In this document: positions 40,232 to 48,491 of the stretch, piece by piece
How the letters are laid out: each line of letters starts with the position of its first letter
Numbering within the stretch: position 1 is the first letter of the stretch
Assembly: GCA_047611425.1 (NCBI GenBank)
Contig: JBLFWJ010000002.1
Coordinates: forward strand, 1 to 52,962
Length of the DNA stretch: 52,962 bases
Direction of reading: 5' to 3'
DNA from: JBLFWJ01 sp047611425
GTDB lineage: Bacteria; Bacteroidota; Bacteroidia; UBA10329
Made by a program: the position numbers and the translations under genes
The notes under the pieces: model-generated
Told to the model about the DNA's origin: nothing
Databases searched by the model: none
Seen by the model: only the letters and a program-made list of their open reading frames with translations

Positions 40232-43200
40232 TTAGAAAAACGCCCTCAACTGCACATTTCCTGTATGGATGATTGGGTTATCTCCACTCTTCCTTCCATT
40301 GTATTGAAGGTTTAATTGAAGGTTCTGGGCAATTCTTGTTTGGAATAATAGGGCCCAAGTATAGTTCTGTCCATTCTTCAACCCATCCAACATTTGAAAT
40401 TCTATGGTATTACCATCAATCCCAGAATAAGTAATACTCAGGTGACTAAAGCTGGCCTGAAGGCTTCCACGTTGAAGCAAGTTGTACTTGGCCTCTACCC
40501 CACTTTCACGAATGATAGCTCGCTCGTTTAACGACTCTACCAATTTGTTCTGCTTGTCGGCATAACGGTACAACAAGGTCACTCGAAACTTCTTTCCCGG
40601 TTGCACTACCAGCCTAGGTTCCAGCTCGTAAAAATCAATCTCGTAATTATTTTGGCCAAAGTTCTTGCTGATGTTGTTTTCCCAACCATTCTCATATTTC
40701 ATATTGAAAGTAAGCGGCTTAATAATGTTCCACCTTCCGCTCACTTTGTGCGAGCCGGTCTCTCTGAATGTACCTCCACTTACCAAAAATGACTTGATGT
40801 TGTTGTCTTGATACGTGTAGTCAAACCCATATTTAGAGACACCTTGATTGAAGGAAACCGTATTACGGAGTGAGCTGCTCAAAGTGACCAAAGCAGAATC
40901 ACTCACTTTGGTGAACAAAGGATCGAAAGCAAGTAGGATATCTGTTCGTTTCGTTTTGCGATCCACTCGAAAAGCAAACTGATCCGAGAATCGTGAGATA
41001 AATTTCAACACGCCTTTCTTCATTCCCCACATTACTTTGGGCCTGAAATTGACAATCTGATTTAGCTGTGTCCGATATACTTTTTCAAACTCATTGGTCG
41101 GGGTGAAAACCTGGATATAACGTGCTGTGTCCTGAAATACTGCCTCAACAAACTCATTAATTTGCTGATCTCCATCACCATTCTGATCGATCCAATTCCA
41201 ACTTCCTTGCCCTTGGTTCACTTCTATAAAAGTGATTGCTTTTTTGGTTTCTAGACCAGAACCAACTTCATAAAAGGTCTGAGTGCGAAACATACCTTTC
41301 CAAAGGTTAAGCCCAATCTCCAAACGATTTACCAATGAATTGTCCGGCTTATCAATCGTTAAAGTAGAATCGACAATCGTTAGTTTTCGATAGGTAGTTT
41401 TTAAGCCGGCCGTTACTTTCTTCCATTTAAGAATGCTGATACGCCCACCGAACTCATCTGCATAAGCGCTTCGTTTCAACGAATTTTCGCTCGGCTTCTT
41501 GTCTTCCCTTCTGCGGTAATTCAATTCAAACGTGTTCTTCCATTTTTCAGGTGATCGAACAAAGAAGAACATGTCGTTAAAATGGTAGCTATTTGCCAGC
41601 ATTGAATCGGTTCCGGTCAAACGGAACTCATTATTCTCAAACACATTCTTTGCCCCAATCACAACATATTTAAGGTCCTGTTTCAGGTTTAGGAGGTATC
41701 GGCCAAATTGATTGTTCAGATTGACACCTCTACTATCGATAAAGCTTCCATTTAAGTCTGCTGTGAATCCCTTGTAATCCACGTTACCAACAAGTGAATG
41801 CTGCCAAGCATTAAAGGTTTTCGCATTGATGAATGATCTGGCTTCGTATCGCAAACCTGCTACATCTTTTCGATTGAAACCGAGATAAGCCATGCTTATG
41901 TATTGATCCACATTTGCGTTTTCATTGGCGATGCTCCAGTCTCGTTCAAACTCCACAGTTCTAAATCGCTCTATCGGTTTGAAATTGAGGTTGGTGTGCT
42001 CAAAATCTAAACCAGTCACTATTGACCACTTTTTGGCCGTATCCAGCGGAATGATTTGATCATAGCCAACCTTGGCAGCAAGACCAAGATTATCGCCATT
42101 GTGAACCTTCGAAAATGTATTTAAGTCGGTATTACTCATCGCGCCTTCTACGTGAATCTTGGCATTCTTTGAGATCTCATATTCCGCACCCAGCGTGTAG
42201 AGTTGATTTTGCTTTGGTGTCACCATTTGAATGACTGGCATATATCGACCCTGCTTCACACCAGTAGTCTCGTTGGGCGCAATCCACCGAAAAACACGAC
42301 CGTTCGCACTACTCGGAGGTTGTTCATAATCTCCGTTTCCCAATCCCACATCGGAAAAGCTTACACGGAGTCTAGCGCTATCGGGATTCGTACTATGAAC
42401 CAAGATGTCTGTAAAAAGCACAGGCTGCCCTGCTATCATCACCGTGGTATCGATGCCTTTGTATAGAATCTCATCCGTATTGAAGTCCACAGTATCGATA
42501 GAGGGAATGATGGCGTGAGTCAGGCTGTCTCCGATGGAAGCAAGAAGTGACTTCCGACCTTCAGTCAAATCGATATTAACTGGTTGATTTTTGGCATCCT
42601 GTTCTGTGTAAAAGTTGAACCGAACCTTCAATTTTCGATGGTCGTATTCCGCCCCAGCATGCACCAATGATCGAGTATAGTTCCGGTCAGAATATTGAAA
42701 TTCAACTACAATCCGTTTGTCTTTTGTGATGAGTTGTTTCGCGGTGAACGTCACTTCTCCCGTGTTGTAGTCAATCACATAATCATGTTCCTGTCCACGG
42801 GTCATCAGTTTTCCATCTATGAACACACGTTCCGTTCCAGCCAATACAATAATAAACAGCTCGTTCTCCGCTCCGCGAAGTCGATACGGCCCTTGGTTCC
42901 CTTCCAAACCTTGGATTTTTTGGCGAGAAAATTTACCCCGACTTAGCGCACCGCTAGCAGTTAATTTTAATTCACCAGCTTGGAGTTCCGGCCATTTCTT
43001 ACTTCGTAATGGAAACTTGTGAGTTAGGCCTAAACCTTGTGCCCGCTTTTTGAATGACATGAAATAGCCTTCTGGTCTTTCCATTCGGAAATCGCCAGCT
43101 GTTAGCTCCGTACGGTCCGTGTAGATCTGCACATAAACCTGATCGAACTCTTGCAAATTCTGGGTATTTCCCTGCGGTTGGACCGGAATATTATTGTCGG

Positions 43201-43747
43201 ATATTGCGGCTCTTACACCGAGTTTTGGTGTGAGTCGTCCAGATAATTGAAGGTTCAAGCTGGAACTAACACCAAGATCCTGATTATTTCCCACCTGAAT
43301 TCCGCGAGAAATCGAACCACTTTTCTCTAGGGAGGAGAACGTGAACATTTCTGCCGTGCTTTTTGGTGTGTAAACAGCCTCAAATGGATTGACTCCACCT
43401 ACTAATTTTGGTGCCAACAGGCTTCGCTCCTTGTGCTTTGTTTCTGCAGTAAATAGAAATGGAAATACTCGGTATTGAATCTTTACCGAATCCAAGGCAG
43501 TCTTGTTTTTCAGAATGATTCTTGAGTGTGCCCAATCGAAATCGTATAGCCCAGTGTCTACATCCGACCCATCAGACGCCTTTAGTGTCCATGAATCCGG
43601 CACTACGCTGAGGGTATCCAAAGAAATTGTATCGGTATTAAACTGGAACCATCTTTCCCGAATATTGCTGCGCTCTTGAGCCTGAATGATCGTGCTAAAA
43701 AGCACGCATCCGACCAATAAGATCAAACGTTTGGGACAAACCAGCAT
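40232..43747 (-). CDS. large outer-membrane beta-barrel protein of unknown function
   Basis: An exported protein of 1,171 residues, starting at the ATG at 43747, which opens a signal peptide (MLVCPKRLILLVGCVLFSTIIQAQ); the frame is open 26 codons further upstream. Almost the whole mature part reads as beta strands with turn-rich spacers, and the protein ends in NVQLRAFF, a typical barrel terminus. A conserved-looking stretch near residues 150-250 (GNNQDLGVSSSLNLQLSG, then AAISDNNIPVQPQGNTQNLQ, then GDFRMERPEGYF) is like one I associate with large Bacteroidota barrel proteins such as SprA relatives, but the length is about half of SprA and I make no assignment. It is the last gene after pdhC, 106 bp downstream. 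Confidence 0.75.
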   Translation of the reverse strand: MLVCPKRLILLVGCVLFSTIIQAQERSNIRERWFQFNTDTISLDTLSVVPDSWTLKASDGSDVDTGLYDFDWAHSRIILKNKTALDSVKIQYRVFPFLFTAETKHKERSLLAPKLVGGVNPFEAVYTPKSTAEMFTFSSLEKSGSISRGIQVGNNQDLGVSSSLNLQLSGRLTPKLGVRAAISDNNIPVQPQGNTQNLQEFDQVYVQIYTDRTELTAGDFRMERPEGYFMSFKKRAQGLGLTHKFPLRSKKWPELQAGELKLTASGALSRGKFSRQKIQGLEGNQGPYRLRGAENELFIIVLAGTERVFIDGKLMTRGQEHDYVIDYNTGEVTFTAKQLITKDKRIVVEFQYSDRNYTRSLVHAGAEYDHRKLKVRFNFYTEQDAKNQPVNIDLTEGRKSLLASIGDSLTHAIIPSIDTVDFNTDEILYKGIDTTVMIAGQPVLFTDILVHSTNPDSARLRVSFSDVGLGNGDYEQPPSSANGRVFRWIAPNETTGVKQGRYMPVIQMVTPKQNQLYTLGAEYEISKNAKIHVEGAMSNTDLNTFSKVHNGDNLGLAAKVGYDQIIPLDTAKKWSIVTGLDFEHTNLNFKPIERFRTVEFERDWSIANENANVDQYISMAYLGFNRKDVAGLRYEARSFINAKTFNAWQHSLVGNVDYKGFTADLNGSFIDSRGVNLNNQFGRYLLNLKQDLKYVVIGAKNVFENNEFRLTGTDSMLANSYHFNDMFFFVRSPEKWKNTFELNYRRREDKKPSENSLKRSAYADEFGGRISILKWKKVTAGLKTTYRKLTIVDSTLTIDKPDNSLVNRLEIGLNLWKGMFRTQTFYEVGSGLETKKAITFIEVNQGQGSWNWIDQNGDGDQQINEFVEAVFQDTARYIQVFTPTNEFEKVYRTQLNQIVNFRPKVMWGMKKGVLKFISRFSDQFAFRVDRKTKRTDILLAFDPLFTKVSDSALVTLSSSLRNTVSFNQGVSKYGFDYTYQDNNIKSFLVSGGTFRETGSHKVSGRWNIIKPLTFNMKYENGWENNISKNFGQNNYEIDFYELEPRLVVQPGKKFRVTLLYRYADKQNKLVESLNERAIIRESGVEAKYNLLQRGSLQASFSHLSITYSGIDGNTIEFQMLDGLKNGQNYTWALLFQTRIAQNLQLNLQYNGRKSGDNPIIHTGNVQLRAFF

Positions 43748-43853
43748 ACAGCGATTCCGCCAACGGGGTACAACCTGATCAATAATAACGGAATAATCGG
43801 CTGGAAGTATGTCGTGAGGCATCAATCCGCCACACGTTTCAATTCAATTCTGA

Positions 43854-45110
43854 TCAAATAGAGTATGCTCCGAGCATGAGAATTGGATTCTCCATCATTC
43901 GCTTAAACGTTTGTAGGAATTTGGATCCAGTTGCGCCATCAACCACGCGGTGATCGCAAGAAAGCGTCACCTTCATCACGTTTCCAGGAGCGATCTGTCC
44001 ATCTTTTACAACAGGCACCTGACTAATGCCACCTACCGCCATAATGCAGCTGTCAGGTGGATTTACAATTGCCGTGAATTCTTCAATGCCGAACATTCCC
44101 AAATTTGAAATAGTGAATGTGTTGCCTTCCCAATCTTCAGGTTGAAGTTTCTTGTCGTGCGCCTTTTGGGCGTAATTCCGAACTTCTGCTGAAATTGATG
44201 TCAACGATTTCGTATCCGCAAATCGCACAACAGGCACAAGTAATCCTTCATCAACAGCTACGGCCACACCAATATGAACGTGGTCGTTGTATCGAATATG
44301 ATCTTCCATCCATGCAGAATTCACCTTAGGATTTTCCTTCAAAGCGACAGCACACGCCTTAATAACGAGATCATTGAAGCTGATCTTCAATGAAGCCACT
44401 TCGTTAATCGCCTTGCGCGCGTCCATCATTCTGTCCATGTCAATGCTCATGGTCAGATAGAAATGTGGTGCAGTAAACTTGCTTTCGGCTAATCTGCGAG
44501 CAATTGTTTTTCGCATCTGCGAAACAGGCTCATCCGTAAAGGATTCTACCTGAGCACCCATATTCATACCAAGGCCTCCGCTGAAATTGTCAACGTCACG
44601 CTTAATAATTCTACCAGCGTCTCCAGTGCCTTTTAGCATCTTAAGATCCAATCCTTTCTCTGCAGCTAACTTCTTAGCAAGTGGAGAGGCTTTCATCCTT
44701 CCGTTTGTCGAAGCCATGATTGGTGCAGGAGCTGGAGCTGCGTGTTTTGCCGGTTCCGCTTTTGCTACAGGAGCAACTTTGGCTGGAGCTGGTGAAGCTT
44801 CTTCTTTCTTTTCCTCCACAACTTCTTCCACCTTGTTCTTTTCAGCATCTAAAAGGGGTTGAATATCCTCACCCTTTTCTCCCAGAATTGCCAGAATCGA
44901 GTCGATTGGCGCGGTCTTTCCAACTCCAATTCCCTGGTATAAAAGCACGCCATCCTGAAACGACTCAAACTCCATAGTCGCTTTGTCGGTCTCAATCTCT
45001 GCCAACAAGTCACCAGAAGTAACTGTGTCCCCAACATTTTTATGCCACGCAGCCACCACACCATCAGTCATGGTGTCACTCAACTTGGGCATTCTTACAA
45101 TTTCAGCCAT
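43854..45110 (-). CDS. pdhC: pyruvate dehydrogenase complex E2 (dihydrolipoamide acetyltransferase)
   Basis: A 418-residue E2 that transfers acetyl groups from lipoate to CoA. It has one lipoyl domain (about 1-78) with the lipoylated Lys in EIETDKATMEFES and the pyruvate-type opening VRMPKLSDTMTDG, a Pro/Ala-rich linker, the E3-binding domain (about 138-172, ASPLAKKLAAEKGLDL) and the catalytic domain (about 195-418) with the active-site motif DHRVVDGATGSKF. It differs clearly from the E2 at 20666, supporting two separate 2-oxo-acid dehydrogenases. It lies 36 bp after pdhA, with a short tandem repeat between, and belongs to the porU-porV-ispF-cdd-pdhA run. E3 is encoded elsewhere. Confidence 0.95.
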   Translation of the reverse strand: MAEIVRMPKLSDTMTDGVVAAWHKNVGDTVTSGDLLAEIETDKATMEFESFQDGVLLYQGIGVGKTAPIDSILAILGEKGEDIQPLLDAEKNKVEEVVEEKKEEASPAPAKVAPVAKAEPAKHAAPAPAPIMASTNGRMKASPLAKKLAAEKGLDLKMLKGTGDAGRIIKRDVDNFSGGLGMNMGAQVESFTDEPVSQMRKTIARRLAESKFTAPHFYLTMSIDMDRMMDARKAINEVASLKISFNDLVIKACAVALKENPKVNSAWMEDHIRYNDHVHIGVAVAVDEGLLVPVVRFADTKSLTSISAEVRNYAQKAHDKKLQPEDWEGNTFTISNLGMFGIEEFTAIVNPPDSCIMAVGGISQVPVVKDGQIAPGNVMKVTLSCDHRVVDGATGSKFLQTFKRMMENPILMLGAYSI

Positions 45111-45119
45111 ATCTAGCTT

Positions 45120-45144
45120 TTAGGTATTAGGTATTGGCTATTAG
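45120..45144. repeat. heptamer tandem repeat between pdhA and pdhC
   Basis: Three and a half units of TTAGGTA, the third being TTGGCTA. It fills most of the 36-bp gap between the two genes. It may vary in copy number by slippage; whether this matters for expression of the E2 is unknown. Confidence 0.6.
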
Positions 45145-45146
45145 CC

Positions 45147-46148
45147 TCAATCAGTAATAAATGGATAGTCCTCTTGAGCATAAACATCTTCGTACAATGC
45201 TTTGCCATCAGGAAATGGAGATTCTTCAGCAAAATCAACACATTCTTGTACTCGAACTGCAATTGACTTTCCAATCTTTTCCAACTCATCGTCAGAAGCA
45301 TATTTCTTCTTCTTAATCACAGCCAACACTTGCTGAATTGGATCCCGAGACTTGTATTCCTCTACCTCTTCTTTGGTTCGATATTTAGCTGGATCACTCA
45401 TAGAGTGTCCTTTATATCGGTAGGTATTAATCTCCAATAGAGTTGGTCCGTCTCCTTTTCTTGCGCGATCAACTCCGTCTTTTACGCCATCATAAACCGC
45501 TACTGGATCCATTCCATCTACCGGAGCCGAAGGCATCTCGAATGCATGACCTAGCTTGTAAAGATCAGTCACGTTACTTGTCCGTTCCACGGATGTTCCC
45601 ATCGAGTAGCCGTTGTTTTCGATGATGAAAATGACTGGAAGTTTCCAAGTCATCGCCATATTCAATGCTTCATGAAAAGCACCTTGTCGAACGGCTCCGT
45701 CTCCCATATAGCAAAGGGTAACGTTTTTGGTTCCTCGATACTTTTCAGCAAACGCAATTCCTGCACCTAAAGGCACTTGACCACCAACGATACCATGACC
45801 GCCCCAGAATTTATGCTCCTTGGAAAACATGTGCATGGATCCACCCTTTCCCTTTACGCAGCCGGTCACTTTCCCATACAATTCGGCCATAACTTCCTTT
45901 GCAGGGACACCCATTGCAATTGGATGCACGTGATCACGATATGCTGTAATAACGTTATCGCCTTTTTCGAGAGCTTCTGCACTACCTGCCACAACAGCCT
46001 CTTGACCTATGTATAGATGACAGAATCCTCTAATCTTTTGTTGGATGTATAGTTGCCCACACTTCTCTTCAAACTTGCGATAGAAGAGCATATCCTCATA
46101 CCATTTAAGATATGTCTCTTTCCCGAAAGTGGTCTTTTTCTTCGCCAT
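45147..46148 (-). CDS. pdhA: pyruvate dehydrogenase E1 component, alpha subunit
   Basis: A 333-residue thiamine-diphosphate enzyme subunit. The opening YEDMLFYRKFEEKCGQLY and the GHGIVGGQVPLGAGIAFAEKY stretch are typical of E1-alpha; the thiamine-binding motif runs from GDGAVRQGAFHEALNMA to ENNGYSM, and the regulatory-loop sequence YRYKGHSMSDPAKYR is present. It works with an E1-beta subunit, which is not in the window. The gene is followed 36 bp later by pdhC and preceded by cdd with a 54-bp gap, so all may be in one transcript. Confidence 0.96.
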   Translation of the reverse strand: MAKKKTTFGKETYLKWYEDMLFYRKFEEKCGQLYIQQKIRGFCHLYIGQEAVVAGSAEALEKGDNVITAYRDHVHPIAMGVPAKEVMAELYGKVTGCVKGKGGSMHMFSKEHKFWGGHGIVGGQVPLGAGIAFAEKYRGTKNVTLCYMGDGAVRQGAFHEALNMAMTWKLPVIFIIENNGYSMGTSVERTSNVTDLYKLGHAFEMPSAPVDGMDPVAVYDGVKDGVDRARKGDGPTLLEINTYRYKGHSMSDPAKYRTKEEVEEYKSRDPIQQVLAVIKKKKYASDDELEKIGKSIAVRVQECVDFAEESPFPDGKALYEDVYAQEDYPFITD

Positions 46149-46202
46149 GGAATCAATACAATTAAGGGGGTAAAAATAGCTAGAAAGGCAGGCAAAAAGC
46201 GC

Positions 46203-46691
46203 TCACTTTCTAAGACCACTTGCATCAAAGGCAAACGGTAATAACACGCGGGCATCCTCAATCACGACAACCTTCTTTTTAGGAGAAGAAAGAATCAACT
46301 TAATGGGTGAATCATGTCGCATTTGACATTCCATAATCACCTGTCTGCAAGCGCCACATGGCGTAATCACATCTTCTAATTCAAACTCTTCTGACCCAGC
46401 AATAATGGCCATGGTTTTTACAGCCTGATCTGGAAATAACGTTCCTGCTGAAAATATGGCTACACGTTCGGCACAAAGACCTGAAGGATAGGCCACGTTT
46501 TCCTGATTACTCCCTAAAACGATTTCGCCATTGGCAAGCAATGCTGCAGCGCCTACCCGAAACTTAGAGTACGGAGCATAAGCTACCGAAGCTGCTTCCT
46601 CTGCTTTGCGTAAAAGATTTTTCTCCGTATTCGAAAGTTCTGAATCGTCAGAATAAACTACTGCTTTTACGTGTTCCGAATATTCCTTCAT
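46203..46691 (-). CDS. cdd: cytidine deaminase
   Basis: A 162-residue enzyme of the tetrameric, three-cysteine class. It deaminates cytidine and deoxycytidine to uridines in pyrimidine salvage. Zinc ligands are C73 in LCAERVA with catalytic E75, and C112 and C115 in PCGACRQV. The opening region with AYAPYSKFRVGAAAL is the substrate-binding signature. It starts 19 bp after ispF and ends 54 bp before pdhA. Confidence 0.96.
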   Translation of the reverse strand: MKEYSEHVKAVVYSDDSELSNTEKNLLRKAEEAASVAYAPYSKFRVGAAALLANGEIVLGSNQENVAYPSGLCAERVAIFSAGTLFPDQAVKTMAIIAGSEEFELEDVITPCGACRQVIMECQMRHDSPIKLILSSPKKKVVVIEDARVLLPFAFDASGLRK

Positions 46692-46710
46692 GGCGATGAA
46701 ATTAGAAATT

Positions 46711-47193
46711 TCAGAGTGGAAAGATCATACAAACCGCGTAGGCTTTGATGCCCCGCTCTTCTCCTACAAAACTCATCTTTTCAGATGTGGTTGCCTTAAT
46801 AGAGATTTGACCTGTTTGGCAATCCATAACCTTAGCCAAAACCTCTTTAATCTTATCGATATGAGGATTAACCTTCGGACGCTCCAAAACTACCGTTGCA
46901 TCTATATTTCCCAGTCGATAACCTTTCTCTGCAAGAAGCTCCATAACACGAGCAAGTAACTTCTTACTATCCGCTCCTTTGTAAGCCGGGTCTGTATCTG
47001 GAAAGTGATATCCGATGTCTCGCAAATCAGCAGCGCCAAGAATGGCATCGCAAATAGCGTGAATCAGTACATCCGCATCGGAATGTCCTACAGATCCTTT
47101 TTCAAAATCAAGTTTGATACCTCCTAGCCAGAGGTCATATCCTTCAGCTAACTGATGAATATCGTACCCGAATCCGATTCGGCTGTCCATCAT
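46711..47193 (-). CDS. ispF: 2-C-methyl-D-erythritol 2,4-cyclodiphosphate synthase
   Basis: A 160-residue enzyme of the non-mevalonate isoprenoid pathway, converting CDP-methylerythritol 2-phosphate to the cyclodiphosphate with loss of CMP. Metal ligands are in the opening GFGYDIHQL (Asp and His) and in LIHAICDAILGAA (His); the DIGYHFPDTDPAYKGADS loop is typical. The start codon overlaps the porV stop by 4 bp (ATGA), so it is translationally coupled to a secretion gene, an unusual partner for it. Confidence 0.97.
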   Translation of the reverse strand: MMDSRIGFGYDIHQLAEGYDLWLGGIKLDFEKGSVGHSDADVLIHAICDAILGAADLRDIGYHFPDTDPAYKGADSKKLLARVMELLAEKGYRLGNIDATVVLERPKVNPHIDKIKEVLAKVMDCQTGQISIKATTSEKMSFVGEERGIKAYAVCMIFPL

Positions 47194-48440
47194 TCAGCTG
47201 TACTTCCTTCTTCAGTCTTCTTTTTTGAAGAATCGAAATCGAAGGTTAGGGTAAATCTTAGCGTGTTTGCCAAAGGATGCTGTTGCTTCAACGGAATCAG
47301 ATAGGCGAAATCCAATCCGAATACATTATATCGGATAGTCGCTCCCAATGTAAAGAACTGACGATCGCCTTTCGAAGCATCTTCGTGAAAATAACCAGCT
47401 CGAATACCGAATTGCTTATTATAGAAGTATTCCAACCCGGCTGACCAATTCACCTCTCTAAATTCCTCAGCGGTTCCGCCTGGTGCGTCTCCAAATGATT
47501 GGAAAATCCCGGTAGGTACACCAACATTTGGATCTTTGCCTCTCGAAATTACTTGATTGTTTTCCGAATCTAACTCTGGGTTACCATCTTCATCTAACTT
47601 ATACTCTGGCGGTGTTGGTACCAGCAATTTGCTCGCATCAACATAAACACCCAAAGAATTGTGATCGTCAACGTGCATCTTGAAACCAACGCCCAATCGC
47701 ATATTCGTTGGAATAAAATCCTTTTCATTGGTTTCGGTATAGGCCATTTTCGAACCAATATTGGAGAAGTTGATTCCTGCTGAAATTTCGGTCTTCATGT
47801 TTTTAATCTCAACCTTTTTGGTATTGTAATAGAAACTAAGATCTGCTGCAAATGCCTGGCCAGGCTTTGTTTCCGCACCGCCAACGCTAACCCCACCTGT
47901 CAGGTTTGAGTAGATGTATCGAAGCGCAATTCCGCCAGAAAACTCTTTAGACAGCTTTCTAGCATACGCTACATCCAGGGCAAATTCGCTTGGATTAAAG
48001 TCTCTAATGAAATCTCCATTCTGATCCGTAAACTGAATATTACCAAGCGAGAAAAATCTCAAGGAACCACCAATTGTTTGTTGCTTCTTTTTACCAATTC
48101 TTCCATAGCCTGATAGGTAAGCAAGATTGATATCTGGAACTAAAGCTCGCAACCACGGAGTATAGCTTAGGTGAACACCAAACGTCTTGTCAACAAATGC
48201 CAATTTTGAAGGATTCCAATGAATGGAACTTCCGTCTGCATCCGTAGCCGCTCCAACTTCGGCAAAACCACCGCCTCTAGCATCTGGGCCAATCATAAGG
48301 AATGGAACAGCGGTGGTAATGGTATTCAATTGCACGTCTTCAGCTCGTTGCCCCTGACCTGTAGTCGGTGATTGAGCTTTCGAAATGTGTACCATGGAGA
48401 ACATGGCAAAGAGAATACACGTGTTTTTCAAACTGAACAT
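47190..48440 (-). CDS. porV: type IX secretion outer-membrane shuttle protein PorV
   Basis: A 416-residue outer-membrane barrel of the FadL/TodX-like PorV family. In T9SS, PorV collects folded cargo from the translocon and hands it to PorU. The start at 48440 gives a proper signal peptide (MFSLKNTCILFAMFSMVHISKAQ); the frame extends 11 codons upstream, but a perfect -7 element lies inside that extension, supporting the shorter start. The mature beginning (ITTAVPFLMIGPDARGGGFAEVGAA) and HWNPSKLAF are typical for PorV, and the protein ends with strand-rich text. It follows porU in the usual T9SS order, with a gap of 51 bp. The stop overlaps ispF. Confidence 0.95.
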   Translation of the reverse strand: MFSLKNTCILFAMFSMVHISKAQSPTTGQGQRAEDVQLNTITTAVPFLMIGPDARGGGFAEVGAATDADGSSIHWNPSKLAFVDKTFGVHLSYTPWLRALVPDINLAYLSGYGRIGKKKQQTIGGSLRFFSLGNIQFTDQNGDFIRDFNPSEFALDVAYARKLSKEFSGGIALRYIYSNLTGGVSVGGAETKPGQAFAADLSFYYNTKKVEIKNMKTEISAGINFSNIGSKMAYTETNEKDFIPTNMRLGVGFKMHVDDHNSLGVYVDASKLLVPTPPEYKLDEDGNPELDSENNQVISRGKDPNVGVPTGIFQSFGDAPGGTAEEFREVNWSAGLEYFYNKQFGIRAGYFHEDASKGDRQFFTLGATIRYNVFGLDFAYLIPLKQQHPLANTLRFTLTFDFDSSKKKTEEGSTAE

Positions 48441-48460
48441 GCATGATTTTTTAAGGATCG

Positions 48461-48468
48461 CAAATATA
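48461..48468 (-). promoter_or_regulatory. Bacteroidota -7 element of porV
   Basis: The minus strand reads TATATTTG, 20 bp before the ATG at 48440. It suggests porV can be transcribed apart from porU. No clear -33 element was found. Confidence 0.5.
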
Positions 48469-48491
48469 GCCATATCAAGTAGTTCGGGGGA

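Noticed and set aside
40232..43747. Naming the large barrel SprA
   Set aside because: SprA has about twice the length, and only a short N-terminal resemblance is seen from memory.
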